This document shows, piece by piece, positions 35,877-45,284 of a DNA stretch of 64,000 bases. Each line of letters starts with the position of its first letter. The first letter of the stretch is position 1. Under the pieces are notes generated by a model. That model saw nothing but the letters and a program-made list of their open reading frames with translations. It was not told the DNA's origin and made no database searches. The position numbers and the translations under genes were made by a program. Source of the DNA: Luteimonas rhizosphaerae (GTDB lineage Bacteria > Pseudomonadota > Gammaproteobacteria > Xanthomonadales > Xanthomonadaceae); assembly GCF_002849595.1 (NCBI RefSeq), contig NZ_NRQR01000004.1, positions 62,001 through 126,000 on the forward strand. Direction: 5' to 3'.

Positions 35877-36125
35877 ATGAGCGACATCGAATTCGATCGC
35901 AATCTGGTGATCACGCTGGGACGCAGCGGACGCGATTCCTATCCCGACCGGTCGTGGGAAGAGATCGAGCCGGTGCTGCGCACCACCTGGGAATTCGACC
36001 GCAGGCTCGGCGCCTGGACCGACGTGCGCGCCGCGGTGCACGCGGCCTGGCGCGCCTGCGATGTCGACGTCGCCCCGGCGCGGCTTCGCGCCGGGCGCCA
36101 CGGCGTCGGCGCCCGCGCCGCCTGA
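35877..36125 (+). CDS. Small hypothetical protein with a WEEIEPVLR motif
   Basis: An 82-residue protein: MSDIEFDRNLVITLGRSG, then YPDRSWEEIEPVLRTTWE and a C-terminal helix. Its acidic, non-repetitive N-terminal half looks like real coding sequence, and I recall similar small proteins in related genomes. It has no signal peptide or transmembrane segment. About 195 nt without a gene lie upstream (35683-35876), including an AT-richer stretch near 35795-35820 that may hold its promoter. Function unknown. Confidence 0.6.
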   Translation: MSDIEFDRNLVITLGRSGRDSYPDRSWEEIEPVLRTTWEFDRRLGAWTDVRAAVHAAWRACDVDVAPARLRAGRHGVGARAA

Positions 36126-36191
36126 TCGCCCCACGTCACCGTATCGGCGGTCGCGCATGGTGGTGGGCCCTGGATGCAGCCTCGCCTGGCG

Positions 36192-37808
36192 TCACGACCT
36201 GTCGCTCAGCTTGCCCGCCGCGTCCGCGTCCAGCGCATCGCGGAACCGCGCGGCCGTCATCGGCCGACCGAACAGCCAGCCCTGCGCATACAGCGGAAAA
36301 TCCACGCTGCGCAGATAGTCCCGCTGCGCTTCGGTCTCGACGCCTTCGATCACGACCTGCAGGCCCAGCGTGCGCGCGAGTTCGATGATCTGCGGCACCA
36401 GGCTGACCTTCACCGCATCGGTGCCGATGGTGCTGGTGAACGAGCGGTCGATCTTCAGCGCATGGACGTCGAGCTCGGCGAGATAGGCGAGGCTCGAGTA
36501 GCCCGTGCCGAAATCGTCGATGTAGACGCGGTGCCCCAGTTCCCGCAGCCGCCGCGTGCCCGAGACCGCGACGGCGCGCTCGGTCGTCGAATGCTCGGTC
36601 AACTCGATACCGATGCGCTCGGGCGCGATGCCGGTCGTCTCCAGCGTGGACGCCATCGCGTCGTGGAAGTGGCTGCTGTCGAGATCGGCCGCGGAGATGT
36701 TGATGCTGATGCGGAAGGTGCCGGGCTCGCGCAGCAGATCGCCGAATTCCGTCGCCACCCGCCGCAGCACCTGCACGGTGATCTGCTGGACGCTGCCGTT
36801 CTCCTCGGCGATCGGCACGAAGCGCGACGGCGGGACCATGCGGCCGTCGTCGTCGCGCCAGCGCACCAGCGCCTCGGCGCCGACGATCGCGCCGTCCGCC
36901 AGGCGCACCACCGGCTGGTATTCCACCTCCAGCGCGTTGCGCGCGATCGCCTGCTGCAGGCGACCTTCCAGCGAATGCCGCCGCCGATGCGACAGCAGCA
37001 GGGCGAGGCCTGCCGCCGCGCCGGCCAGCGCACCCAGCACCGTGCAGACCAGCAGCAACAGCCAGTGGTCCGCCAGCACCGCGGTCTTGGGCTGGGCGCT
37101 CGCCACGCAGAAGGTGCCCGCCGCCGTGCACAGCGGATAGGCCAGCACGCCGTCACGATCGACCGGCCGGCCCGCGCGCAGCGTCGCCACGTCGAGCCGC
37201 GTCGCGTTGCCGTACAGCGGCAGCAGGCGGGTCGCGTCGGCATCGAGATAGCCGACGACGAAGCCCATGTCCGTCGACGGCAGCAGATGGAAAGCCAGCG
37301 GATCGAGGATGACCCGCGTCTGCCCGAAGCCGATCACCGGCGCCCGGCTGCCGCTGGCCAGCAGTTGCAGCTCCATTGATGCGACGTCCCAGCCTTCGAC
37401 CGTGGTCAGCTGCGCAGGCGGCACGGCGACGGGCGGTGCGAGGTCGAGCAGGCTGGCGGTGCAGAACATCCGGCCGCCCCGGACCCGGCCGATGTCCTTG
37501 ACGAAGTAGGCCCGGTAGACACGCTCGCGCAGCTGCTCCGCTTCCCGCGTCGTGCACAGCCGGGCCGGCTGGCGGTTGAAGGTGTCGAGCGTGGTGCGGA
37601 CTTCGGCGTCGAGTTCCGTGGCGCGGTCGTAGAGCATCGAGGCATACGCACCCAGCCGCTGCTCGCTGATGTGCAGCACGGCCTGCCAGCTCGACGCGGC
37701 GGCGACCAGCGCCGTGGCCAGGGCGAAGCCGCCGAGTACCGCCGCATCCAGCACGCGGCGCACACCGGGCGCCGGAGTGGACCGTCTCGTCTGCACAGCT
37801 GACGCCAT
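36192..37808 (-). CDS. Membrane c-di-GMP phosphodiesterase, CSS-motif and EAL domains
   Basis: A 538-residue inner-membrane protein. One helix lies near residues 20-42 and a second near 235-258. Between them is a periplasmic CSS-motif-like domain with Cys in ARLCTTRE and MFCTAS, possibly forming a redox-responsive disulfide as in E. coli Pdc proteins. The cytoplasmic EAL domain has EALVRW, ISINISAADL, GIELTEHST, YIDDFGTGYSSL, LKIDRSF, VIEGVETEAQ and YAQGWLFGRP, all complete. ATG 37808 follows GAGGGAG by seven bases; an ATG 21 bases earlier is also in frame. It diverges from dbpA. Confidence 0.88.
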   Translation of the reverse strand: MASAVQTRRSTPAPGVRRVLDAAVLGGFALATALVAAASSWQAVLHISEQRLGAYASMLYDRATELDAEVRTTLDTFNRQPARLCTTREAEQLRERVYRAYFVKDIGRVRGGRMFCTASLLDLAPPVAVPPAQLTTVEGWDVASMELQLLASGSRAPVIGFGQTRVILDPLAFHLLPSTDMGFVVGYLDADATRLLPLYGNATRLDVATLRAGRPVDRDGVLAYPLCTAAGTFCVASAQPKTAVLADHWLLLLVCTVLGALAGAAAGLALLLSHRRRHSLEGRLQQAIARNALEVEYQPVVRLADGAIVGAEALVRWRDDDGRMVPPSRFVPIAEENGSVQQITVQVLRRVATEFGDLLREPGTFRISINISAADLDSSHFHDAMASTLETTGIAPERIGIELTEHSTTERAVAVSGTRRLRELGHRVYIDDFGTGYSSLAYLAELDVHALKIDRSFTSTIGTDAVKVSLVPQIIELARTLGLQVVIEGVETEAQRDYLRSVDFPLYAQGWLFGRPMTAARFRDALDADAAGKLSDRS

Positions 37809-37947
37809 CCGCGCGCTCCCTCGATGCATGCCGGCATTCCCGGGCCGGTCCTGCTGCGCACTATAGACGGCGCTGCCGGCGGCACATCGCGGGAGGTGCG
37901 GTCGTGCGGCCCGGTGCCCGGGCGGCCAGACCTGCGATCATGTCGCC

Positions 37948-39330
<1,383 letters not shown>

Positions 39331-39387
39331 CGCAGGTGGCAACGCGTCCCGTCTACGCCGGGACCGGAGCGGGCGTGGCGCGCCCCG

Positions 39388-40263
39388 TCAGCGGTACAGC
39401 GCCTCGTACCCCGCCGCATCGACCTCCGACAGGCCCATCGCATCGAACTGGGCCCACATCGGGCGCCAGCGGCCGGCGTCGCGAACCACGGGCGACACGA
39501 AGCGTGGGCAGGTGTCGGCGATGATCGCGTCCATCAGCGGTGTCGGGGTCTCGCCGGTGTGGGCGTACCAGAGCCGGGCCGCTTCGGCCGGATCGTCGCG
39601 ACACAAGGCCGCGCCGCGTCCGATGAGCTCCGCCACCGTCGCGACCACGTCGGGATGTTGGGCCAGGAAGGCCTGGCCGGTGAACAGCTCGAGCGCGGAG
39701 AAATTTTCCAGCCCGACATCATCACTGGCGACGAAGACCGTCTCCAGCCCGAGCAGCCGTGCCTCCACGCCTTCGAAATTCGCGAAGCACAGCCAGGCGC
39801 CGTCGAAGCCTTGCTGCAGGTTCTCCAGATGGGCGAAGCCGGCGCTCTCGATGGCTACCTGCGCCGGATCGAAGGCCATGCCCTGCTGCCGGCACCAGCG
39901 CGCGACGATCTCGACCGCGATGGCATCGGTGACGCCGCCGGCCACCGGCGATGCCAGGCGGATGCGCCCACCCGACAGCAGGCGGGCCGCCGACGCGCGA
40001 TGCAGCAGGATGCCGCCCGAGGTCTCGAAGAAGCAGCCCAGCGCGGCGAGGCCGCTGCGGGCTTCGTCCACCATGTGCAGCGGCTCGTTGCAGGAAAACG
40101 CGATCTCGCCGCTGGCGGTCGCCGCGAGCCCGTCGTAGTGGTCGTCCGGCGCGACGAGGGTCAGCGAAAGACCGGCGTCGCGGTACCAGCCCCGCTCGAT
40201 GCCGACGATCATCGGCAGGTGATCGGGATTACGGAACCATTCGAGACCCAGCTGCAACTGCAT
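39388..40263 (-). CDS. NMT1/THI5-like substrate-binding-fold protein without a signal peptide
   Basis: A 291-residue protein of the periplasmic-binding-protein fold related to ThiY/NMT1. It opens directly with MQLQLGLEWFRNPDHLPMIVGIERGWYRDAGLSLTLV, the lobe I pattern, and contains GEIAFSCNEPLHMVDEARSG and LAQHPDVVATVAELIGRGAAL. No signal peptide or lipobox precedes the fold, so it is probably cytosolic, unlike ABC-import receptors. No permease or ATPase genes are adjacent. It may be a pyrimidine or amine ligand-binding or enzyme-like protein; function unknown. Confidence 0.75.
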   Translation of the reverse strand: MQLQLGLEWFRNPDHLPMIVGIERGWYRDAGLSLTLVAPDDHYDGLAATASGEIAFSCNEPLHMVDEARSGLAALGCFFETSGGILLHRASAARLLSGGRIRLASPVAGGVTDAIAVEIVARWCRQQGMAFDPAQVAIESAGFAHLENLQQGFDGAWLCFANFEGVEARLLGLETVFVASDDVGLENFSALELFTGQAFLAQHPDVVATVAELIGRGAALCRDDPAEAARLWYAHTGETPTPLMDAIIADTCPRFVSPVVRDAGRWRPMWAQFDAMGLSEVDAAGYEALYR

Positions 40264-40351
40264 GCGCGCTCTCCACGGAAACGGTCCCGCAGGCTACCGG
40301 ACCGGGCCCGCGCGCGTCAGCCGACGCGCACGGACGTGCGGCCACATTGCG

Positions 40352-40582
40352 TCAGACCGGACGCCGGAACATCGCCGCATTGATGCAGGCGAACACGCTG
40401 ACGACGAACCAGCCGAACGGGAACAGCGACAGCGTCAGCAGCCACGTGATCGCGCCGGCGGCGCAGGCGGCTAGGAACCACAGGATCGCGGACAGCAGCC
40501 GGCCCTGGATCAGCTGGCCGAGGCCGGGAATGAAGAAGCTGCAGATCGCGGCGATGACGTTGCCGGTGGAACCCTGGCTCAT
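40352..40582 (-). CDS. Small two-helix membrane protein
   Basis: A 76-residue protein. NVIAAICSFFIPGLGQLIQGRLLSAILWF and the following hydrophobic stretch form two or three membrane segments, with the GLGQLxQGR turn common to small TM2-like or YqaE-like membrane proteins. There is no signal peptide. It lies 70 nt downstream of the Grx-MauE gene on the same strand and could be in its transcript. Function unknown. Confidence 0.72.
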   Translation of the reverse strand: MSQGSTGNVIAAICSFFIPGLGQLIQGRLLSAILWFLAACAAGAITWLLTLSLFPFGWFVVSVFACINAAMFRRPV

Positions 40583-40652
40583 GGGGGCGCTCCGAAATCA
40601 TGGGAAGGCGGCGATCGTCGCCGATCAAGCTGAATGCGATCGTGAAGACCGC

Positions 40653-41429
40653 TCACATGGGCGCGGCCATGGGCATCCCCGCGGGTGCGGCCAGCATCCA
40701 GAGCGCCATCGCGATCATCATCAGGTTCTCGGTCAGCGACACGAACCCCAACGGCACCTTGCTGCCGCCGCCAACGCAGGCGCAATTGAGCTCGCGACGG
40801 TCGATGTAGACCGCCTTGACCACCGACACCGCCCCGATGCCGCCGATCACCAACGCGATCGGCACTGAAAGCCACGTCAGCGCCCCGGCGACCATCAGCA
40901 CGCCGGCGAGTCCCTCGGCGAACGGATAGAGGTAGGCGTAGGGCACCCAGCGGCGCGCGAGCAGGTCGTAGTTGAGGAACATGCTCGAAAAGCGTTCGAT
41001 GTCCTGCAGTTTCAGCAGCGCCAGCACACACATGCTGAGTCCGACGAACCACTCCGCGGCGCGCACCGTCAGCACCGTGCCGGACACCGCATACGACAGC
41101 GCCAGCGCCATCAGCGCGGTCATCGCGAACAGCGCGGCGACCGGACGGTAGCTCGCCACGGCGGGGTCGCGGACCCGCAGGCCGAGATGCCGGCGCAGCG
41201 CGTCGTAACCACCGATTCGGGCGCCGTCGATGAACACCTGCGGCGTGGTCTCGACGCCGTGCGCCGCCTTGAACGCGTCGACCTCGGCGCGCGTCGTCAG
41301 CCAGCGGTCCTCGACCTCGAACCCGCGCCGGCGCAGCAGATGGGCGGCCTTCTGGCCGAAGGGACACCGATGGCCCGGCATCACCATCCGGTGGAGGACG
41401 GCCCGGGGTCGGGCGGCATGCGTGGTCAT
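40653..41429 (-). CDS. Glutaredoxin-MauE/DoxX fusion membrane protein
   Basis: A 258-residue fusion. Residues 1-90 form a glutaredoxin-like domain with monothiol CPFGQKA, cis-Pro TTPQVF and the GGYDAL turn. Residues 95-250 are four or five helices of the MauE/DoxX/VKOR-like family, with a paired-cysteine motif NCACVGG near the end. The arrangement suggests a membrane thiol relay or metal-handling unit. It is transcribed from a mer-type promoter controlled by the divergent MerR gene. A role in mercury or other thiol-reactive stress is plausible but not proven. Confidence 0.82.
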   Translation of the reverse strand: MTTHAARPRAVLHRMVMPGHRCPFGQKAAHLLRRRGFEVEDRWLTTRAEVDAFKAAHGVETTPQVFIDGARIGGYDALRRHLGLRVRDPAVASYRPVAALFAMTALMALALSYAVSGTVLTVRAAEWFVGLSMCVLALLKLQDIERFSSMFLNYDLLARRWVPYAYLYPFAEGLAGVLMVAGALTWLSVPIALVIGGIGAVSVVKAVYIDRRELNCACVGGGSKVPLGFVSLTENLMMIAMALWMLAAPAGMPMAAPM

Positions 41430-41473
41430 CGTCGATTCCTCGGTCGGGCGCTTGTCGCAGCGCGTGTCCCGCC

Positions 41474-41505
41474 TGTATACCGTCCGTACCGTGGTACGGA
41501 GTCAA
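41474..41505 (-). promoter_or_regulatory. mer-type MerR operator/promoter for the glutaredoxin-MauE gene
   Basis: On the minus strand TTGACT (41505-41500) and TATACA (41479-41474) are separated by 20 bp, or 19 to GTATAC. The spacer contains the dyad TCCGTACC and GGTACGGA with two central bases (41483-41500), very like the classical mer operator half-sites. The plus strand has TTGTCG (41452-41457) and TATACC (41476-41481), spaced 18 bp, which could serve merR itself, so the regulator probably controls its own expression too. Confidence 0.82.
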
Positions 41506-41508
41506 GCG

Positions 41509-41943
41509 ATGCAGCCGATGACGATCTCGCAGCTGGCCCGGGCGGCCGGCGTCGGCATCGAGACGGTGCGCTATTACCAGCGGCGTGGCCTGCTCGAGGT
41601 GCCCACGACCGGGCCGATCGGGACGCCGGGGCGCGGCATCCGCCGCTACGGCGACGACGCGCTGCGGCGGCTGCGCTTCATCCGGTCCGCGCAGGCCGCC
41701 GGCTTCACGCTGGAGGGCATCGTGGAACTGCTGCAGCTGGACGCGTCCGACGACCGCGCGCGCGTGCGTGCGCTGGCGACCGAGCGGATCGCCGCGCTCG
41801 ATGCCAGGCTGGCCGAGCTGCAGGCCGCGCGCGACGCGCTGGCCGGCCTCGCCCGCCGCTGCAGCGCTTCTGACGCCGGCCCCTGCCCGATCCTCGAAGC
41901 CTTCGATCGCCCCGTGGACGCACCGGGCGCCGCGCGGCGCTGA
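41509..41943 (+). CDS. MerR-family regulator, mercury-type subgroup with incomplete metal site
   Basis: A 144-residue MerR-family regulator. The HTH is MTISQLARAAGVGIETVRYYQRRGLL, followed by GIRRYGDDALRRLRFIRSAQAAGFTLEGI and a long dimerisation helix. Near the C-terminus are two Cys, RRC and GPCPIL, eight residues apart, like MerR Cys117/Cys126. The first mercury ligand of MerR (Cys82) has no counterpart in LLQLDASDDRARV. It may therefore sense something other than Hg(II), or use another ligand. It faces a mer-like operator and the glutaredoxin-MauE gene. Confidence 0.85.
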   Translation: MQPMTISQLARAAGVGIETVRYYQRRGLLEVPTTGPIGTPGRGIRRYGDDALRRLRFIRSAQAAGFTLEGIVELLQLDASDDRARVRALATERIAALDARLAELQAARDALAGLARRCSASDAGPCPILEAFDRPVDAPGAARR

Positions 41944-42085
41944 GCTGTCCGGGCCACCCGCGCACGCGCGTTGTCTGGCGATGTCGAATCACGCGTCCTC
42001 CATTCGTCGTCCCGTAGGAATCGGAGTCCACGCCGTTTTCCGCCGGCCGCGTGCCGGCATCCTCTTTCCCGACAGGAGCACTGCA

Positions 42086-42457
42086 ATGGCCTACATCGAC
42101 GGATTCGTCCTCGCCGTACCGACTGCGAACAAGCAGAAGTTCATCGACCACGCCAATCTCGGCGACTCGTTCTTCGTCGAGCTGGGCGCGACCCGCGTGC
42201 TCGAATGCTGGGCCGACGACGTGCCGGACGGCAAGCTCACCGACTTCCGCAAGGCGGTCCAGGCCAAGGACGACGAGACCGTCTGCTTCTCCTGGATCGA
42301 ATGGCCGGACAAGGCCACGCGCGACAAGGCCTTCGCCAAGATGATGGACGGCAGCGACCCGCGGATGGATCCCGAGAAGAACCCGATGCCCTTCGACGGC
42401 AAGCGGATGATCTTCGGCGGCTTCACGCCGGTCGTGGAACTGGGCGGCAAGTCCTGA
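42086..42457 (+). CDS. DUF1428 family protein
   Basis: A 123-residue cytosolic protein of the DUF1428/YbaA type. It begins MAYIDGFVLAVPTANKQ and carries the family block VLECWADDVPDGKLTDFRKAVQA, then RMIFGGFTPVVE. The fold is a dimeric alpha-beta barrel. AGGAG precedes the ATG. No function is established for the family. It is followed by a degraded NTF2-like gene on the same strand. Confidence 0.9.
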   Translation: MAYIDGFVLAVPTANKQKFIDHANLGDSFFVELGATRVLECWADDVPDGKLTDFRKAVQAKDDETVCFSWIEWPDKATRDKAFAKMMDGSDPRMDPEKNPMPFDGKRMIFGGFTPVVELGGKS

Positions 42458-42493
42458 GCCGACGCACCCGGCCGAGGGGCTCGACCCCGACGC

Positions 42494-42956
42494 ATGACCG
42501 GGGTCGGCACCGACAGCGCGCGCGTCGTGTGCAAGTGGTTCATGCCTACGTCCGCAGCGATCGCGCCGCAATCGACGCGCTGCTCGACAAGGAGCTGCGG
42601 TTCTACAGCCCCCGGGATAACGGCATCGGGCGCGACACGCATCTCGCGCTCTGCTGGCCGACGCATGTGCACGTCGCCGGTTTCGACTCGGTCCGGCTGC
42701 ATGCGATCGGGCACGAGGTCGTCGTCACCGACGTGCAGCATCGCGTCGACGGCAGTGCGTCGCGCCACACGGGGTGATGACCGTCCGGCACGGGCGGATC
42801 AGGACGGTCGAGATCCATGTCGGTTGGTCGCTGCCCCACCCGGCGCCCGGCACGCATCGCCGGCCGGAGGCGTCGCACGGGATCGGGCAAGCCGATGCAC
42901 ACCGTCAAGATGCCAGACGCGTTTGCGCTGGATCAGTCTCTGTCGGCGTGAGGTGA
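42494..42956 (+). pseudogene. SnoaL/NTF2-like pseudogene with two frame breaks
   Basis: Three frames carry successive pieces of one small NTF2-like (SnoaL) protein. The first begins near 42494 (MTGVGTDSARV). The frame from about 42529 reads VVHAYVRSDRAAIDALL, then RFYSPRDNGIGRD and CWPTHVHVAGFDSVRLH, and ends DGSASRHTG with a stop at 42777. A third frame continues MTVRHGRIRTVEIHVGWSLPHPAP. The order and spacing match an intact SnoaL domain, so one small gene has lost or gained bases near 42527 and near 42772. It no longer encodes a full protein. Outer limits are approximate. Confidence 0.7.
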
Positions 42957-43018
42957 CGGAGACGCGCGGATGAAGGCGGGCCGCGCGCCCGAAACGTATG
43001 CACGACGCACTCGCGAAT

Positions 43019-43045
43019 GAAAACGCCCCGGCGAGCCGGGGCGTT
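43019..43045 (-). terminator. Intrinsic terminator of the glycine-zipper repeat protein gene
   Basis: On the minus strand a 10-bp stem AACGCCCCGG with its complement encloses a 4-nt loop (43022-43045) and is followed by a short T run. It lies 25 bases past the stop at 43070. Confidence 0.82.
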
Positions 43046-43069
43046 CCAGGTGGTGCGGAGGCGTCGCGA

Positions 43070-43882
43070 TCAGCCGACGCGGAAGCGATCCGGGTTCTCG
43101 CCATTGTCTGCGTAGGTGCCGCCGCTGTAGCGGTCGTGCGAGACGTAGGCGTCCTGCACCGCGGCCTTGGCGCGGTCCCAGGTCAGCGCCGAATTGCCGC
43201 GACGGGTTTCCCAGTCGCGACCGAGCTCGGCTTCCAGCGCGTCGTCCCAGTCGCGGTCCGAATACCGGCTGCGCGCATGGGTGCCGTAGCGGTAGGCCGG
43301 CTGGTAGTCCTCGAAGCGCGCATCGGCATCGCGATACTCGGCACGCTCGAACGACTCGGCGTGGTACTTGTCGCTGCGCTCGTAGGTGTCGTACGTGCGA
43401 TCCGTCCGGTCCCAGGCATCGCGGACCGCGCCGCGCGCGTCCTCCCAACCCAGGCGCGACTCGCCACGGGTGGTTTCCCAATCACGCTTCAGCGATTCCT
43501 CGGATTCGCCCCAGTCGCGGGTGCGCTCCGCTTCGCGCGCCTGCAGGCCGAAGCCGTAGGCCGGCGCATAGTCGCGGTCGTAGTCGTGATCGGGCTTGAC
43601 GTAGGGACGGTCGCGATGCGCCTCGCGCCAGTATTCGACCTCACCCGTCGGGTCGATCCGCTCGGCGACACCCTTGCCGAGCGCGGCGCCTGCGACCACG
43701 CCGACGGCGGCGCCGACCAGCGTGCCGACCGGTCCGAAGATCGTGCCGGCCGCTGCGCCGGCCGCCGCGCCGCCGGCGACGCCACCGACGCCGACACCCA
43801 CGGGATGCGCGCCGGGCGCGTTGGTGATCGGGTCGCGATTCATGTCGCGCGCGCCGTCGTTCGTTTCGTCGTGCTTGCTCAT
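43070..43882 (-). CDS. Glycine-zipper protein with two RDWETxRG...W repeats
   Basis: A 270-residue protein. The first 35 residues are polar. Residues 30-70 form a glycine zipper (GVAGGAAAGAAAGTIFGPVGTLVGAAVG), which could insert in a membrane. The rest is rich in Asp, Arg, Tyr and Trp. It has two related units, RDWETTRGESRLGWEDARGA and RDWETRRGNSALTWDRAKAA, flanked by AYGFGLQAREAER and AYRYGTHARSRYS. MSKHDE is the chosen start; an earlier in-frame ATG is less likely. No signal peptide is seen. A terminator follows it. Similar proteins are conserved in the family but uncharacterised; a stress or envelope role is a guess. Confidence 0.78.
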   Translation of the reverse strand: MSKHDETNDGARDMNRDPITNAPGAHPVGVGVGGVAGGAAAGAAAGTIFGPVGTLVGAAVGVVAGAALGKGVAERIDPTGEVEYWREAHRDRPYVKPDHDYDRDYAPAYGFGLQAREAERTRDWGESEESLKRDWETTRGESRLGWEDARGAVRDAWDRTDRTYDTYERSDKYHAESFERAEYRDADARFEDYQPAYRYGTHARSRYSDRDWDDALEAELGRDWETRRGNSALTWDRAKAAVQDAYVSHDRYSGGTYADNGENPDRFRVG

Positions 43883-44123
43883 TCGGGCCTGCTCCAGATT
43901 CGGGGGTAGTTGCGAGCCGATACCGTGCCCGGCGCCAGGTGAAGCCCTCGTCCGGGCCGCGTGAGCCTGCAACTAACGGCGTTCAGTCATGTCGCGGCGG
44001 CATCGCGATGCACGGCAGTTGCACGCGTGCTAGCGTCGAGGCGTGCACGTGGAGAGGTCGCCAGTCGAGGATCCTCCGGGAGGAATGTGCGGTGCCGGCC
44101 CAGCCCAGCCCAGGAGCGCATGC

Positions 44124-45284
44124 ATGTCCCACGACGTGAGTCCGGCCGATGCCGGTCGCCCCGTATCCGCCCGCGACGCGTCGCGTCCCGTCGCCGTCGT
44201 CCACGTGCCCGGCCGCGCGCAGGAATGCGCCTACGAGGTCGACAGCGTGGTGCACATCGCGACGCGTCTCGCCGCGCTGCTCGGTCACGCCTTCGCCGGT
44301 CACTACGATCCCGCACGCCATGCCGCGCTGCGGCCCTATCTCGTACCTACCGATACGCTGGTCGGTCTCGCGACCGCGCACGCGCTCGGCATCGGCGGGC
44401 CGGCGGATTTCTTCGGCGGCCTCGTGCCCGAGGGGTTCATGGCGACGAAGGCGATCACCCAGCCGCTGGTGCGCCCGCATGCACGCGCGCCGGTTGCGTG
44501 GTCGCCGCGGTTCCGGGCCCAGACCCATCTGGCGGTCCTGCGCGGCTACACCGTCTTCGACACCGATGACGCCGACGAAGCCGCGCGCCGCCTGTTCGAC
44601 TACGGGCCGCTGCGGATCAAGCCGGTGCACGCGCGTGGCGGCATGGGCCAGGAAGTCTGCGACGACATGGCCGCCGTGCGGCGCGTGCTGGCGCAATGCG
44701 AGCCCTCCGCGCTCGCCCGCGACGGTCTGGTGCTGGAGGAGAACCTCACCGAGGTCGTGACCTGCAGCGTCGGCCTGCTGCGCGTCGGCGGAATGATGGC
44801 CACCTACTACGGCACCCAGCGGCTGACCCGCAGCAACCGCGGCGACGAGGTCTACGGCGGCACGGCGATGCACGTGGTGCGCGGCGACTTCGACGCGCTG
44901 TTGGCGCGCGAGCACGATCCGCACGTGCGCATGGCGATCGGCCAGGCGCGCAGCTACGAGCATGCCGCGCTGGCCGCGTATCCGGGCATCGTGCTGTCGC
45001 GCAGCAACTACGACGTCGCGCAGGGCCGCGACAGCCGGGGCGACTGGTGTTCCGGCGTGCTCGAGCAATCCTGGCGCATCGGTGGTGCGAGCCCGGCGGA
45101 ACTCGTCGCACTGGAAGCCTTCGCGGCCGATCCCGACGTGCAGGCGGTGCGCAGCGAGGTGATCGAGATCTTCGGCGACGACACGCCGGCGCCGGCCGAC
45201 GCGCAGCTGCTGCTCGATGCCGACGACCCGCGTGCCGGCCGGATCCGCAAGTACACCCGCTGCACGGAGCGCGCCGATGCGTAG
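44124..45284 (+). CDS. DUF3182 family protein
   Basis: A 386-residue cytosolic protein of DUF3182. Blocks such as GGPADFFGGLVPEGFMATKAITQPLV, PLRIKPVHARGGMGQEVCDD and GLVLEENLTEVVTCSVGLLRVGGM suggest an ATP-grasp-like fold (a lysine in IKPVHARGG and acids in LVLEENL); that is inference from pattern. CAGGAG precedes the ATG. Its last codons overlap the hydrolase gene by 8 nt, so the two are translated together. Confidence 0.82.
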   Translation: MSHDVSPADAGRPVSARDASRPVAVVHVPGRAQECAYEVDSVVHIATRLAALLGHAFAGHYDPARHAALRPYLVPTDTLVGLATAHALGIGGPADFFGGLVPEGFMATKAITQPLVRPHARAPVAWSPRFRAQTHLAVLRGYTVFDTDDADEAARRLFDYGPLRIKPVHARGGMGQEVCDDMAAVRRVLAQCEPSALARDGLVLEENLTEVVTCSVGLLRVGGMMATYYGTQRLTRSNRGDEVYGGTAMHVVRGDFDALLAREHDPHVRMAIGQARSYEHAALAAYPGIVLSRSNYDVAQGRDSRGDWCSGVLEQSWRIGGASPAELVALEAFAADPDVQAVRSEVIEIFGDDTPAPADAQLLLDADDPRAGRIRKYTRCTERADA

